64,000 nucleotides of DNA, taken from contig DATBFG010000021.1 of the NCBI GenBank assembly GCA_036558645.1, positions 1 through 64,000 of the forward strand. The letters run 5' to 3'. The notes under the pieces were generated by a model. It saw only the letters and a program-made list of their open reading frames with translations. It was not told the origin of the DNA and searched no databases. The translations under genes were made by a program, and so were the position numbers. The stretch comes from DATBFG01 sp036558645. Its GTDB lineage: Bacteria > Acidobacteriota > Terriglobia > Terriglobales > Acidobacteriaceae. This document shows positions 41,761 to 50,396 of this stretch, one piece after another (the first letter of the stretch is position 1; each line of letters starts with the position of its first letter).

Positions 41761-43323
41761 ATGTCTGCAGGCACTCAGGCAGTTCCCGAAATCAATCCAT
41801 GGCTGGTAGCAATCGCAGTAATGTCAAGCACTTTCATGGAAGTGCTCGATACCACAGTCGTCAACGTTTCGTTGCCGCATATTGCCGGGAGCCTCTCGGC
41901 AAGCACGGACGAAGCCACATGGACTTTGACATCCTATTTGGTTGCCAATGCAATCATCCTCCCGATGACCGGTTGGCTCGCTTCAAACTTCGGACGCAAG
42001 CGCCTGCTGATCGCGTCGGTCAGCGGATTCACCATCGCGTCGTTCTGCTGTGGCCTCGCTCCATCGCTGCCATTCCTCATTATCTTTCGCGTGATTCAGG
42101 GAGCGTGTGGTGGCGGGCTGCAGCCTTTATCGCAGGCAATCCTGCTGGAGGCTTTCCCTCCTGACAAGCGTGGTCAAGCGATGGCCTTTTGGGCGCTGGG
42201 CATCGTGGTCGCACCCATGCTTGGACCTGTCGCGGGAGGCTGGCTCACAGACAACTACAGTTGGCGGTGGGTCTTCTACATCAATGTGCCGATCGGTGTG
42301 TTGGCGCTAATTCTTACCAAGCTATTTGTCTTTGATCCCGCTTACCTGCGACGCAAATCTGCAGGCATCGATTACTGGGGAATCGGTTTGTTGACGGTTG
42401 GCATGGGAAGCCTGCAGATCATGCTGGACAAAGGACAGGAGGAAGATTGGTTCGGTTCCCACTTCATCCTGACTCTAGCAGTATTGGCGGTAGTTGGACT
42501 TGGCGGGTTGATCGCGCGCGAGTTGCGTGCCGAGCACCCGATTATTGATCTCAGCGTTTTCAAATATCGGACGTACGCCATCGGAACGTTTTTGATGATG
42601 GGAGTCGGGTTTGTTCTCTACGGCAGCACCGTCCTGTTGCCTCTTCTCATGCAGGTTCTACTTGGCTATACCGCCACACATGCTGGTGTCACGAATCTTC
42701 CAAGAGGTCTGGCATCGTTCCTGGTGATGCCCCTCATAGGAGTGCTCGTCAGCAAGACCGACCCGCGAAAACTGTTAGCTGCTGGTTTGATTGGTTCGGC
42801 GATAGCGATGTTTCGGCTCTCAAAACTCGAACTGGGCGTGAGCTCGGGTGCCTTCTGGATTCCACTTCTTTTGCAGGGTGCGTCGTTAGGTTTGGTATTT
42901 GTGCCTCTGACCACCGTGACGAACGACCCCATTCCCAGAGAGAGGATGGGGAGCGCCACAAGCATTTTTAATCTGATGCGCAATATCGGCGCCAGTATCG
43001 GAATTGCGATGGTGCAAACCGTGCAGTTTCGCACAACGCAGGCACACTCGACCTATCTGACGCAACATGTGCAAAACTCCAGCGCTCAAGCCAGAAACTT
43101 AATGGAGGGGCTGAAGTCTACTTTCATCGCCAACGGTGCCGATCCTGTCACTGCTACCGAGAAGGCTACTGCCGCGATGTGGGGAATGGTTCAACGCCAG
43201 GCGTCCATGTTGGCTTACAACGACACATTTTTCCTCCTGGCCATCATCTTCCTATGCATGTTGCCCTTTACGCTGCTTATGAAGAAACCAAAGCCCGGAG
43301 CGAAGGCGGCAATGGGCCACTAG
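41761..43323 (+). CDS. DHA2-family MFS drug exporter (EmrB/QacA type)
   Basis: The 520-residue protein has the fourteen-helix DHA2 layout of the Major Facilitator Superfamily. TM1 carries the family motif SSTFMEVLDTTVVNVSLPHI. Motif A appears as GWLASNFGRKRLLIASVSG, and motif C as APMLGPVAGGWLTDNYSWRW with FYINVPIG. The C-terminal half has LMRNIGASIGIAMVQTVQFR, also typical for EmrB. Proton-driven export of hydrophobic drugs is the usual role. EmrB pumps normally work with an EmrA adaptor and TolC; neither is next to this gene, so it may act alone or borrow partners. It stands alone, convergent with the propeller lipoprotein. Confidence 0.92.
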   Translation: MSAGTQAVPEINPWLVAIAVMSSTFMEVLDTTVVNVSLPHIAGSLSASTDEATWTLTSYLVANAIILPMTGWLASNFGRKRLLIASVSGFTIASFCCGLAPSLPFLIIFRVIQGACGGGLQPLSQAILLEAFPPDKRGQAMAFWALGIVVAPMLGPVAGGWLTDNYSWRWVFYINVPIGVLALILTKLFVFDPAYLRRKSAGIDYWGIGLLTVGMGSLQIMLDKGQEEDWFGSHFILTLAVLAVVGLGGLIARELRAEHPIIDLSVFKYRTYAIGTFLMMGVGFVLYGSTVLLPLLMQVLLGYTATHAGVTNLPRGLASFLVMPLIGVLVSKTDPRKLLAAGLIGSAIAMFRLSKLELGVSSGAFWIPLLLQGASLGLVFVPLTTVTNDPIPRERMGSATSIFNLMRNIGASIGIAMVQTVQFRTTQAHSTYLTQHVQNSSAQARNLMEGLKSTFIANGADPVTATEKATAAMWGMVQRQASMLAYNDTFFLLAIIFLCMLPFTLLMKKPKPGAKAAMGH

Positions 43324-43352
43324 GGCAACTTGGTGCTCGACCTTTGGCACCG

Positions 43353-44435
43353 CTATTGAATCGCAATTGAAGTAGCCGCACTCGCGGTCGAAAAAGGAGA
43401 GCCATCGATTGCGTTCAGTTTTCCAGTGTCGGTTCCAACCTTGAACACTGAGATGTCCTTGGATTGCCCGTTCACTACGTAAACGAAGGTTCCTGACGGG
43501 TCAACTGCGACCGAAGTGGGCCCCGTTCCTGCTGTGAAGGGAGAATCAGCAAGTGGTGTCGCCAGGCCTGTGCCCGCGTCATACGTGTAGGCCGAAACGT
43601 CATTCGACCCAAGATTCGCGACGTAAATGTAGGTCCCGTTCGCGGCGATCGAGACAGGCGTAGTGCCGGCAGTAAACGGGACCGGGGTGATGGAGGTCAA
43701 CGCGCCTGTGGGATCGATAGAAAATCCCGTGAATCCACTCTGCTGAGGCAAAGTAACGTACAAGAATTTATCGTTTGGATCAATCGCTATTCCCAGCGGC
43801 GCCGCACCGATGCTCACCGGCGAACCCGGCACGGGCGTCAATGCCCCGCTGCTTGCATTGATCGAAAACGCGGAAATCGACAAGGAATTCGAGTTTGATA
43901 CGTAAAGGAATTCTCCGGAGTGAGATACCTTCAGAGCACTCGGTCCAGAACCGACTCGCACAGGCGAATTGGCAGCCTCAGTGAGCTTTCCATCACTCCC
44001 GATAGAGAAAACAGAAATGTCTCCCGATCCCGAGTTGGAAACGAACAAGAAATGCCCAGTCGGATCATTTGCCAAAGCAACCGGAGTAGTTCCCACGGCT
44101 ACCCGCGGAGGCACTTCAACAAGCGTGCCAGTGCCACCCTCGTCCGAGTAAGTAACGACGTCATTGTCGAGAGCATCAGCTACGTAGACGAAAGTCTTGG
44201 ACGGGTGGATGGAAACGGCGAAAGGAGATGCACCTGTCAAAAAGGGAGAGCCCGATACGGTCGAGAGTGATCCGGATGTTTCGTCAACCCGAAACCCGAC
44301 CACTTCATTTGCCTGAGGAAGGGTAAGGTACGCCACCACCGTTGAACTGGAACTGTCATCATCCACACTATTGCAGCCCACGGCCGAAACCAACAAGGCC
44401 AACACGACTGCAACAAAAGGTTTTCGAATGCTCAT
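43353..44435 (-). CDS. Beta-propeller lipoprotein (lactonase-like fold)
   Basis: The start at 44435 gives 360 residues and a lipoprotein signal (RKPFVAVVLALLVSAVGC; Cys 21). The mature protein is a seven-bladed propeller of the 6-phosphogluconolactonase/YVTN class, made of near-identical units: GASPFAVSIHPSKTFVYVAD, GTTPVALANDPTGHFLFVSN, GSGPSALKVSHSGEFLYVSN, GAAPLGIAIDPNDKFLYVTL, GTTPVSIAANGTYIYVANLG and GTGPTSVAVDPSGTFVYVVN. Many acidobacterial proteins share this layout; enzymatic lactonase activity is not supported because the set is a generic repeat. It is likely anchored in the outer membrane or periplasm. Confidence 0.87.
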   Translation of the reverse strand: MSIRKPFVAVVLALLVSAVGCNSVDDDSSSSTVVAYLTLPQANEVVGFRVDETSGSLSTVSGSPFLTGASPFAVSIHPSKTFVYVADALDNDVVTYSDEGGTGTLVEVPPRVAVGTTPVALANDPTGHFLFVSNSGSGDISVFSIGSDGKLTEAANSPVRVGSGPSALKVSHSGEFLYVSNSNSLSISAFSINASSGALTPVPGSPVSIGAAPLGIAIDPNDKFLYVTLPQQSGFTGFSIDPTGALTSITPVPFTAGTTPVSIAANGTYIYVANLGSNDVSAYTYDAGTGLATPLADSPFTAGTGPTSVAVDPSGTFVYVVNGQSKDISVFKVGTDTGKLNAIDGSPFSTASAATSIAIQ

Positions 44436-44565
44436 CAAAAGTTTCCCCAGACTGGCAATTCTCGCGGAAGTTCGTAAAAACACGCCGCCTTCCGCGGAGT
44501 TTCGTTTGTTTCCAAATCAATTGAGAGACTCTCTATTGTCACATAACTATCGGAAACCGACCCGG

Positions 44566-44949
44566 CTAGCCGGTTCCCATCACGCTGTATAGCAGGATGG
44601 ACAGCACGATCATGGTGAAGATCATGTACATGCGGTCTTTCTCAGCCGCGAAGGCAAAGACCGAAAACGCCACTCGAAGGATCGGAGTCGCAATTAGGAG
44701 AAGCAGCCCCAACTGAATGATGCCGCGGCTGCTGAGCGCGAATGCTCCGTGAACGATGCCTCGCGGTTGGCGAAGCTCCGTGGGTTCGCTCTGGAAGACC
44801 CGATAGTTGGCAGGCGCTCCTCCGTGCCGCACCAGATAAATAACGGCGCCTATGAATACGACCGACGCAGCCAGCACAACTCCCACGCGAAGCAGATTTC
44901 CAATGATGTCTTCGACCCTGCGGTCATTCCATGCTTGGGGACCAGTCAA
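44566..44949 (-). CDS. DUF1634 membrane protein
   Basis: The 127-residue product starts at a TTG (44949), with GGGAGGA eight bases upstream, and 3 bases after the stop of the TauE/SafE gene. It has three predicted TM helices (NLLRVGVVLAASVVFIGAVI; IIQLGLLLLIATPILRVAFS; MIFTMIVLSILLYSVMG) with the conserved RHGG turn and a central YRVFQSEPTELRQPRGIVHG loop. DUF1634 genes are found next to TauE/SafE genes in many bacteria, so it is probably a partner or accessory subunit of that transporter. Confidence 0.87.
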   Translation of the reverse strand: MTGPQAWNDRRVEDIIGNLLRVGVVLAASVVFIGAVIYLVRHGGAPANYRVFQSEPTELRQPRGIVHGAFALSSRGIIQLGLLLLIATPILRVAFSVFAFAAEKDRMYMIFTMIVLSILLYSVMGTG

Positions 44950-44952
44950 TTC

Positions 44953-45789
44953 TCAAATCCTCCCGAAAAAACCTTTGTAGAGCATTTCTATTCCCAGCAG
45001 CGCAATGACAATGCCGAAAACGATCCGCAGCCAATGAGTTTCAGCCTTTACCAGTATTCGGGCGCCTAGCATCGAGCCGGCAAGCACGCCGAGCATCACA
45101 GGCATCGCTAAACCTGGATCAATGTATCCACGGTTCAGGTACACCCCTGCACTCGCCGCGGCGGTCACGCCGATCATGAAATTGCTGGTCGTAGTGGATA
45201 CCTTGAAAGGAATGCGCATGGCCTGATCCATGGCAAGAACTTTTACCGCGCCCGAACCAATGCCGAGCAAACCGGACAGCGCACCCGCTCCAAACATCAG
45301 GCTGAAACCAGCTGGGACCCGGTGCACACAGTAATGGCGCGTGCCTTCTGGCGTGGGGAAACTTCCATTCAGCTTCAGCCGGGTAGCAATCGGATCTTGA
45401 ATTTCGTCGCCGAGAAGCTTGCGGCGTGGCTGGGCCGCTAAGTACGCTGAATAAAGGAGCATAAATCCGAAGATGATGGCGATGGTGGAAGGTGCTACCC
45501 AAGTGGCAATGAATGCGCCGAGTAGCGCGCCAATTGTTGTTGCAATCTCAAGAAACATCCCAATGCGGATGTTGGAGAATCCTTCCCGGACATAAGCTGC
45601 CGCGGCCCCCGAGGAGGTAGCAATGACGGCGATAAGCGATGCGCCTACGGCGTAGCGGATGTCTACTTTGAACAGGACCGTCAGCATCGGAATCAGCACC
45701 ACACCACCGCCAAGTCCGGTGAGCGAACCCAACAGGCCCGCTGCCATTGAGCCCATCGCGACCAGAAGGCTGAATTCGAGAATCGTCAT
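44953..45789 (-). CDS. TauE/SafE (TSUP) family anion exporter
   Basis: The 278-residue inner-membrane protein has about eight TM helices and the family features: LGSLTGLGGGVVLIPMLTVL with its Gly-rich turn, YAVGASLIAVIATSSGAAAA, the internal repeat FGAGALSGLLGIGSGAVKVL, and STTTSNFMIGVTAAASAGVY. TSUP proteins move sulfite, sulfonates or other sulfur-containing organic anions. It is followed by the DUF1634 gene three bases after its stop. Its start is only 50 bases from the divergent sulfatase-like gene, so sulfate-ester cleavage and sulfur-anion transport may share a control region, although this is inference. Confidence 0.88.
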   Translation of the reverse strand: MTILEFSLLVAMGSMAAGLLGSLTGLGGGVVLIPMLTVLFKVDIRYAVGASLIAVIATSSGAAAAYVREGFSNIRIGMFLEIATTIGALLGAFIATWVAPSTIAIIFGFMLLYSAYLAAQPRRKLLGDEIQDPIATRLKLNGSFPTPEGTRHYCVHRVPAGFSLMFGAGALSGLLGIGSGAVKVLAMDQAMRIPFKVSTTTSNFMIGVTAAASAGVYLNRGYIDPGLAMPVMLGVLAGSMLGARILVKAETHWLRIVFGIVIALLGIEMLYKGFFGRI

Positions 45790-45839
45790 TCTTGCTCCAT
45801 CTGACAGTTTGCCATAGTCTGCCTTTTACACTTGTGCCG

Positions 45840-48260
45840 ATGAACCAGAGCCCTCATAGTCAGAACCCAACAGTCGATCCCGGAACCTCAATGCTCTCCG
45901 TGCATTTATCCATCGCTGTGTGGTTCGGCGTAATCGCCGGATTGGCGGAGGGGCTTGGATTGCTCTGGTTCCAACGAGTCAATTGGGCCCGCTGGGGGGC
46001 AATGATTCACGTCTCAGAGCCAATCGTATGGATCGCGGTTGCTGTCGATGTCAGCCTCTTCGTAGTACTCGCCTTCCTTTGGTCCGGCGTGAGCATGTTC
46101 GCTATCTCTTTGAAGAAGGTTAAGTATTTTGTGTTCCTGCTGGCCTTCCTTACCATCTATGACTGGCTGTCGGTAACTGGTCGCTTGCGTGTCACCAGTT
46201 GTGTGTTGCTGGGACTTGGTGTCGCTGCCGTGTTTGTGCGGTGGATGGATGACCGCGAGCAGACATTCGTGCGGTTCTGGCGGCGAACAGCCCTATGGGC
46301 GGCTGCGGTAGCACTACTGACCTTTGCTGGTATTGAAGGCGGTCACAAGCTGGCGGAGCAGGGCGCGCTGGTCAAGCTTCCTCCGCCCAAGGCGGGTGCA
46401 CCCAATGTTCTCGTGGTTGTTGTGGACACTTTGCGAGCAGACCACCTTTCCTGCTACGGCTACGCCCGTCCCACCAGCCTAAATCTTGATCGCATGGCGA
46501 AGCAGGGAGTGCTCTTTGAAAATGCGATTTCGGCGGCGTCATGGAGCCTGCCCTCACATGCATCGATGCTCACCGGAAGATACCAGTTTGAACATCGCGT
46601 GAGTGATGTTGATGGAACTCCAATTCGTGATTCTGCCATTGCACCGCTCGGCGGCTTTCTAACCCTCGGCGAAGCCTTGGCGCAGCGTGGCTACCGAACT
46701 GGGGCATTCTCGGCCAACCGCTCGTATTTTTCTGCCAACCTTGGTTTTGGACACGGATTCCTTCACTTTGAAGACTACTTCCATTCTCCTGCGGATGGCT
46801 TCGTCCGCACGTTATTCGGCGGCGAGTTGGCAGGGATGTACCTGAAGGCGACGCGGACCGGATGGATCTCGCGCACATTCAGTCGTATTGGCGCGGAACA
46901 CATGCTCGATGCGAGTTTTGAGGGAGCCGGAGGACTGAGCGGGGCGCATGTCCGGAAGCGAGCCTCGACCGTAAACCAGGAAGTCCTTCACTGGATCGAC
47001 GGAGAATCCCAGGGCCATCCGTTTTTTGCCTTCCTGAATTATTTTGACGTGCACAATCCCTATGGCGGGCCGCCCGATTATGCCGCGGGAATGTGGTTCC
47101 AGAACACTTCGATCGATCAATACGACAAGAGTGTGAGGTATATCGACGATCAGTTCGGGCGACTCATGAATGAGCTTGGCAGGCGCGGACTCGCGGAGAA
47201 CACGCTGGTCATCGTCACCTCGGATCACGGCGAATCCCTAGGCCAGCATGGCTTGAGCTATCATGGTCATTCTCTTTATCGCGAGTTGATTCAGGTCCCC
47301 CTCATTTTTTGGTATCCAGGCCACGTGCCGGCCGATGTCCGTGTTTCGTCTTCCGTGACGAACGCAGCAATTCCACTGACGGTTATGAATCTCCTCGGTG
47401 CGCCCACCGCCCAATTCCCCGGACAGCCGCTTGATGCGCTTTGGAAAGCCACCTCAGAAAAGCCCAAGTCCACGGGGGAACTCTCGGAGCTTGCGGAGGA
47501 ACACTTTCTGGAACCCGAGGATGAAGGCGCCGACTTGCGGATACCGATTGGTACAACCGGCGCGATGAAATCGATCATCGGGGAACGATGGCACCTGATC
47601 ATCCATAAGAAATTTGGAAGCCAGCTCTACGACTGGGTCAATGATCCAAGTGAAACGAAGAATGTGTTCTATACCCCGGAGGGAGCAGAGGTCTCGCGGC
47701 AGTTGATGGCGGGAATGCAGGATAGGCTCGCGGGAGCGAGTGACCAGCAGGACTCCATATCAACCGCGGTAGAGATTAACGGCGAAACGATCCAATCATC
47801 GGGAACGATGCAGGCCAGCCTCGCACAAAACAGCCAGCTACCGGGTCGGGTGAATGACTACTACCGTTTTCGGGCGGATGCCGGAACCATCATTTCCGTG
47901 AACGTTAGACCGATGCCGGGCACGAAAATAGGTACTCTGGACACGGTAGTCTCAATCAGCGATGCCAAGGGAACTCCGTTACAGACATGCCGTAATCCTG
48001 AGGACGATGGTGTCCAGGTGCCCGCAGCAGCAGACCCCACGCCCGATTCTTACGACGATATCTGCGTCAATGACGACGCAACTCCCGGTGTGCAGAGTGA
48101 TTCGCGATTGGAGATTTTGGTCCCCGGAAGCCCTTATTCTCCCGTAGAATTGTATATTCGCGTATCCGATTGGAACGGCCTGACCGGAGTTGGCCTGAGA
48201 TACCAGATCGCAGTGAGCGGCTCTGCTGTTGATTCCACGGCTGATCGGGCGCAACGCTAA
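45840..48260 (+). CDS. Membrane-anchored sulfatase-like protein with Ser in the formylglycine position
   Basis: From the ATG at 45840 the protein has 806 residues. Residues about 15-175 contain five hydrophobic helices, and a sulfatase/alkaline-phosphatase superfamily domain follows (about 185-600). Metal-site motifs are D196 in VVVDTLRADHLSCYGY and D462/H463 in TSDHGESLGQHGLSYHGHSL. The nucleophile region reads S236-L-P-S-H-A-S-M-L-T-G-R, so the residue normally converted to formylglycine (Cys or Ser in C/S-x-P-x-R) is Ser and the motif Arg is His. This suggests a phosphatase/transferase-like enzyme rather than a standard sulfatase. The last 120 residues are a PPC-like beta-domain (DYYRFRADAGTIISVNVRPM, LEILVPGSPYSPVELYIRVS). 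The domain faces the periplasm if helices are arranged as predicted. Confidence 0.85.
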   Translation: MNQSPHSQNPTVDPGTSMLSVHLSIAVWFGVIAGLAEGLGLLWFQRVNWARWGAMIHVSEPIVWIAVAVDVSLFVVLAFLWSGVSMFAISLKKVKYFVFLLAFLTIYDWLSVTGRLRVTSCVLLGLGVAAVFVRWMDDREQTFVRFWRRTALWAAAVALLTFAGIEGGHKLAEQGALVKLPPPKAGAPNVLVVVVDTLRADHLSCYGYARPTSLNLDRMAKQGVLFENAISAASWSLPSHASMLTGRYQFEHRVSDVDGTPIRDSAIAPLGGFLTLGEALAQRGYRTGAFSANRSYFSANLGFGHGFLHFEDYFHSPADGFVRTLFGGELAGMYLKATRTGWISRTFSRIGAEHMLDASFEGAGGLSGAHVRKRASTVNQEVLHWIDGESQGHPFFAFLNYFDVHNPYGGPPDYAAGMWFQNTSIDQYDKSVRYIDDQFGRLMNELGRRGLAENTLVIVTSDHGESLGQHGLSYHGHSLYRELIQVPLIFWYPGHVPADVRVSSSVTNAAIPLTVMNLLGAPTAQFPGQPLDALWKATSEKPKSTGELSELAEEHFLEPEDEGADLRIPIGTTGAMKSIIGERWHLIIHKKFGSQLYDWVNDPSETKNVFYTPEGAEVSRQLMAGMQDRLAGASDQQDSISTAVEINGETIQSSGTMQASLAQNSQLPGRVNDYYRFRADAGTIISVNVRPMPGTKIGTLDTVVSISDAKGTPLQTCRNPEDDGVQVPAAADPTPDSYDDICVNDDATPGVQSDSRLEILVPGSPYSPVELYIRVSDWNGLTGVGLRYQIAVSGSAVDSTADRAQR

Positions 48261-48278
48261 ATTTTACGAGGAGAATTC

Positions 48279-48485
48279 ATGCGAGTGGAGTTATTGGCGT
48301 TTTACGGCGGTCCGGACCAGGTGATGACGGTCACCTCCGGGCTGGCGAGCATCCTGGGGCTTTTGCTGATTTTTTGGAACAAAGTGACCGCCACGTTTTT
48401 TAAGGTGCTAAATAAAATTCGTGGCAATTCTCCATCCGCCGCAAGTCAAGCATCGCCCAAAACTCCTCCTGCAGGAACCCCCTAA
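48279..48485 (+). CDS. Small single-pass membrane protein in the sulfatase-like cluster
   Basis: This 68-residue peptide has a strong ribosome-binding site (GAGGAG) and starts 18 bases after the sulfatase-like gene. It carries one TM helix (MTVTSGLASILGLLLIFW), then a basic stretch (NKVTATFFKVLNKIRGN), then a Ser/Pro/Ala-rich tail. I know no family for it. Position, spacing and composition support a real gene that is co-transcribed with its neighbours. It may anchor or regulate one of them. Confidence 0.72.
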   Translation: MRVELLAFYGGPDQVMTVTSGLASILGLLLIFWNKVTATFFKVLNKIRGNSPSAASQASPKTPPAGTP

Positions 48486-48499
48486 TTCCGGACTGGTAA

Positions 48500-50350
48500 T
48501 TGCCAAAGAAAGTCATTGTCATTGGATTGGATGGGTTGGAACCCACAATCGTGGAATCCATGCTCGAGCGCGGGGAACTGCCCAACCTCGCGAAGGTTCG
48601 GCAAAATGGCAGCTACCGCCGCCTGCAGACCACATACCCTGCACAGACGCCCGTGGCTTGGTCATCATTCGCAACAGGGACCAATCCCGGCGGACATGGA
48701 ATTTTCGATTTTATCTCTCGCGATCCGCTGACCTACCAACCAGATGCAGCCTTGAGCCGGTTCGAGCGTCCGAAGAGCGTGCTGGCGCAGTCGCGCGTTG
48801 TCAATCAGCGTAAAGGAGTGCCACTGTGGCAGGCACTCACCAAAGCGGGTATCCCAAGCGTCGTCCTGCGATGTCCGTGCACTTTTCCTCCCGAGGCGCT
48901 GAATGGAAAAATGCTGGCCGGGGTTGGCGTGCCCGATCTGCGCGGCAGTCAGAGCAAGGGCACGTTTTATACACAGGACCGAACCGTAACCGCACAGGAG
49001 CATGAGCAGTTGCTGTTCCTGGACTCTGGACCCGAAATCGTCAGCCAAGTGATCGGCCCGCGGAACACGCGTCAGAATCCGCCGACAGACACGACTTGCG
49101 AAATCAAAGTTCGTGTGGACAAGCCCGGGAGAAAATTACTCATCCAAACTGGCGGGACGCCAGCCGGGATCGAAGTGGCAGAGAAAAGCTGGAGCGAGTG
49201 GGTCCGATTCAGGTTTAAGTTCTCAATGCTCCAATCGGTCACGGGCATCGCGCGATTCTACGTCCGGCAACTAGAGCCCCATCTCGAGTTTTATGTTTCG
49301 GCAATAAACTTCGATCCCGCCGCGCCAATGTTTCCTGTTTCGTCTCCCAACGAATATGCGAAAGAGTTGTCGGAGAAGGTCGGACTGTTCTCCACTCTCG
49401 GCATGGCGGAGGACCACAATGGGCTAAACAACGGACGTCTCGATGAAGCCGCGTACCTGGCGCAATGCGAGTTGATCCTGCAAGAACGCGAACGCGTCAT
49501 GCGGCTAGAACTGGATCGGTTCACGGAGGGTTTCTTCTTCACCCTTTTTGATACGCCGGATCGTGTGCAACACATGATGTGGCGCTTCCTGGATCGCGAG
49601 CATCCGTCCTACCAGCCCGATATCGCCCGGGAGTGGGAACATCAAGTGGAGGAGCATTATCAGCGTTGCGACCGGTTGTTGAGTTCGGTTCTCGAACATG
49701 TTGATGAGAATACGTTGCTGATCGTGCTTTCAGACCACGGATTTGGGAGTTTTCGGCGCGCCTTCGACACCAATACCTGGCTTTGCGAAAACGGACTGTT
49801 AGCTCTAAGAAATGGCAGAAAACCAGCGGCAGATATGGGCGAGGGCTTCACCTCTGTCGACTGGTCGAAAACATATGCGTACGCAGTCGGGTTGGGAGGA
49901 ATCTACCTGAACTTCAAAGGGCGCGAAGGCGCAGGCATCCTGGACGAGGGCACGGAAGCCGAGCGCGTTCGGAAAGCAATTCAGAGTGGCCTGAGCGAAT
50001 TGCCGGATAAACAAACACATCGGCCCGCGATCCGTGGCGTATCGCGTCGCGAGGAGATTTACTCCGGTGAATTTGCAGGAGCCGCGCCTGATCTCCTGGT
50101 AAATTTTCATCGTGGCTTCCGCGTGTCCTGGCAGAGTGCAGTAGGCGGGTTCGCTGACAACTTGATTGAGGACAATACGCGCCGCTGGAGTGGCGATCAT
50201 ATCGTCGATCCGGAGTCGGTGCCCGGAATCTTGTTCATGAATCGCTTTGCCTCCCAGAACCACGCGCGAATTATCGATCTCGCACCGACGATATTGAGTT
50301 ACCTGGAAGTGGGTCGGCCCGACACAATGGAAGGGAAGTCCCTGCTGTGA
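48500..50350 (+). CDS. Alkaline phosphatase-superfamily phosphodiesterase, active-site complete
   Basis: The product has 616 residues and starts at TTG 48500, the only start ahead of the first catalytic motif; its ribosome-binding site is poor, so coupling to the small gene ending 15 bases before is likely. It belongs to the nucleotide-pyrophosphatase/phosphodiesterase (Type I) branch. Metal and catalytic residues follow the NPP pattern: D11 in GLDGLEP, nucleophile T50 in AQTPVAWSSFATGTNPGGHG, D354 and H358 in DTPDRVQHMMW, D412/H413 in LSDHGFGSF, and a C-terminal His in WSGDHIVDP. An inserted beta-domain (about 190-275) separates the first two blocks. No signal peptide is seen. It probably cleaves a phosphoester of unknown identity. 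Confidence 0.87.
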   Translation: MPKKVIVIGLDGLEPTIVESMLERGELPNLAKVRQNGSYRRLQTTYPAQTPVAWSSFATGTNPGGHGIFDFISRDPLTYQPDAALSRFERPKSVLAQSRVVNQRKGVPLWQALTKAGIPSVVLRCPCTFPPEALNGKMLAGVGVPDLRGSQSKGTFYTQDRTVTAQEHEQLLFLDSGPEIVSQVIGPRNTRQNPPTDTTCEIKVRVDKPGRKLLIQTGGTPAGIEVAEKSWSEWVRFRFKFSMLQSVTGIARFYVRQLEPHLEFYVSAINFDPAAPMFPVSSPNEYAKELSEKVGLFSTLGMAEDHNGLNNGRLDEAAYLAQCELILQERERVMRLELDRFTEGFFFTLFDTPDRVQHMMWRFLDREHPSYQPDIAREWEHQVEEHYQRCDRLLSSVLEHVDENTLLIVLSDHGFGSFRRAFDTNTWLCENGLLALRNGRKPAADMGEGFTSVDWSKTYAYAVGLGGIYLNFKGREGAGILDEGTEAERVRKAIQSGLSELPDKQTHRPAIRGVSRREEIYSGEFAGAAPDLLVNFHRGFRVSWQSAVGGFADNLIEDNTRRWSGDHIVDPESVPGILFMNRFASQNHARIIDLAPTILSYLEVGRPDTMEGKSLL

Positions 50351-50370
50351 GGAAATGGTTAAACCTGAGC

Positions 50371-50391
50371 CAGTAGCCTGCAGCTAGAAGC
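50371..50391. repeat. AGCTAG-type degenerate intergenic motif
   Basis: CAGTAGCCTGCAGCTAGAAGC precedes the second phosphodiesterase-like gene; it resembles other short repetitive spacer motifs in the window. Confidence 0.35.
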
Positions 50392-50396
50392 TTTCT

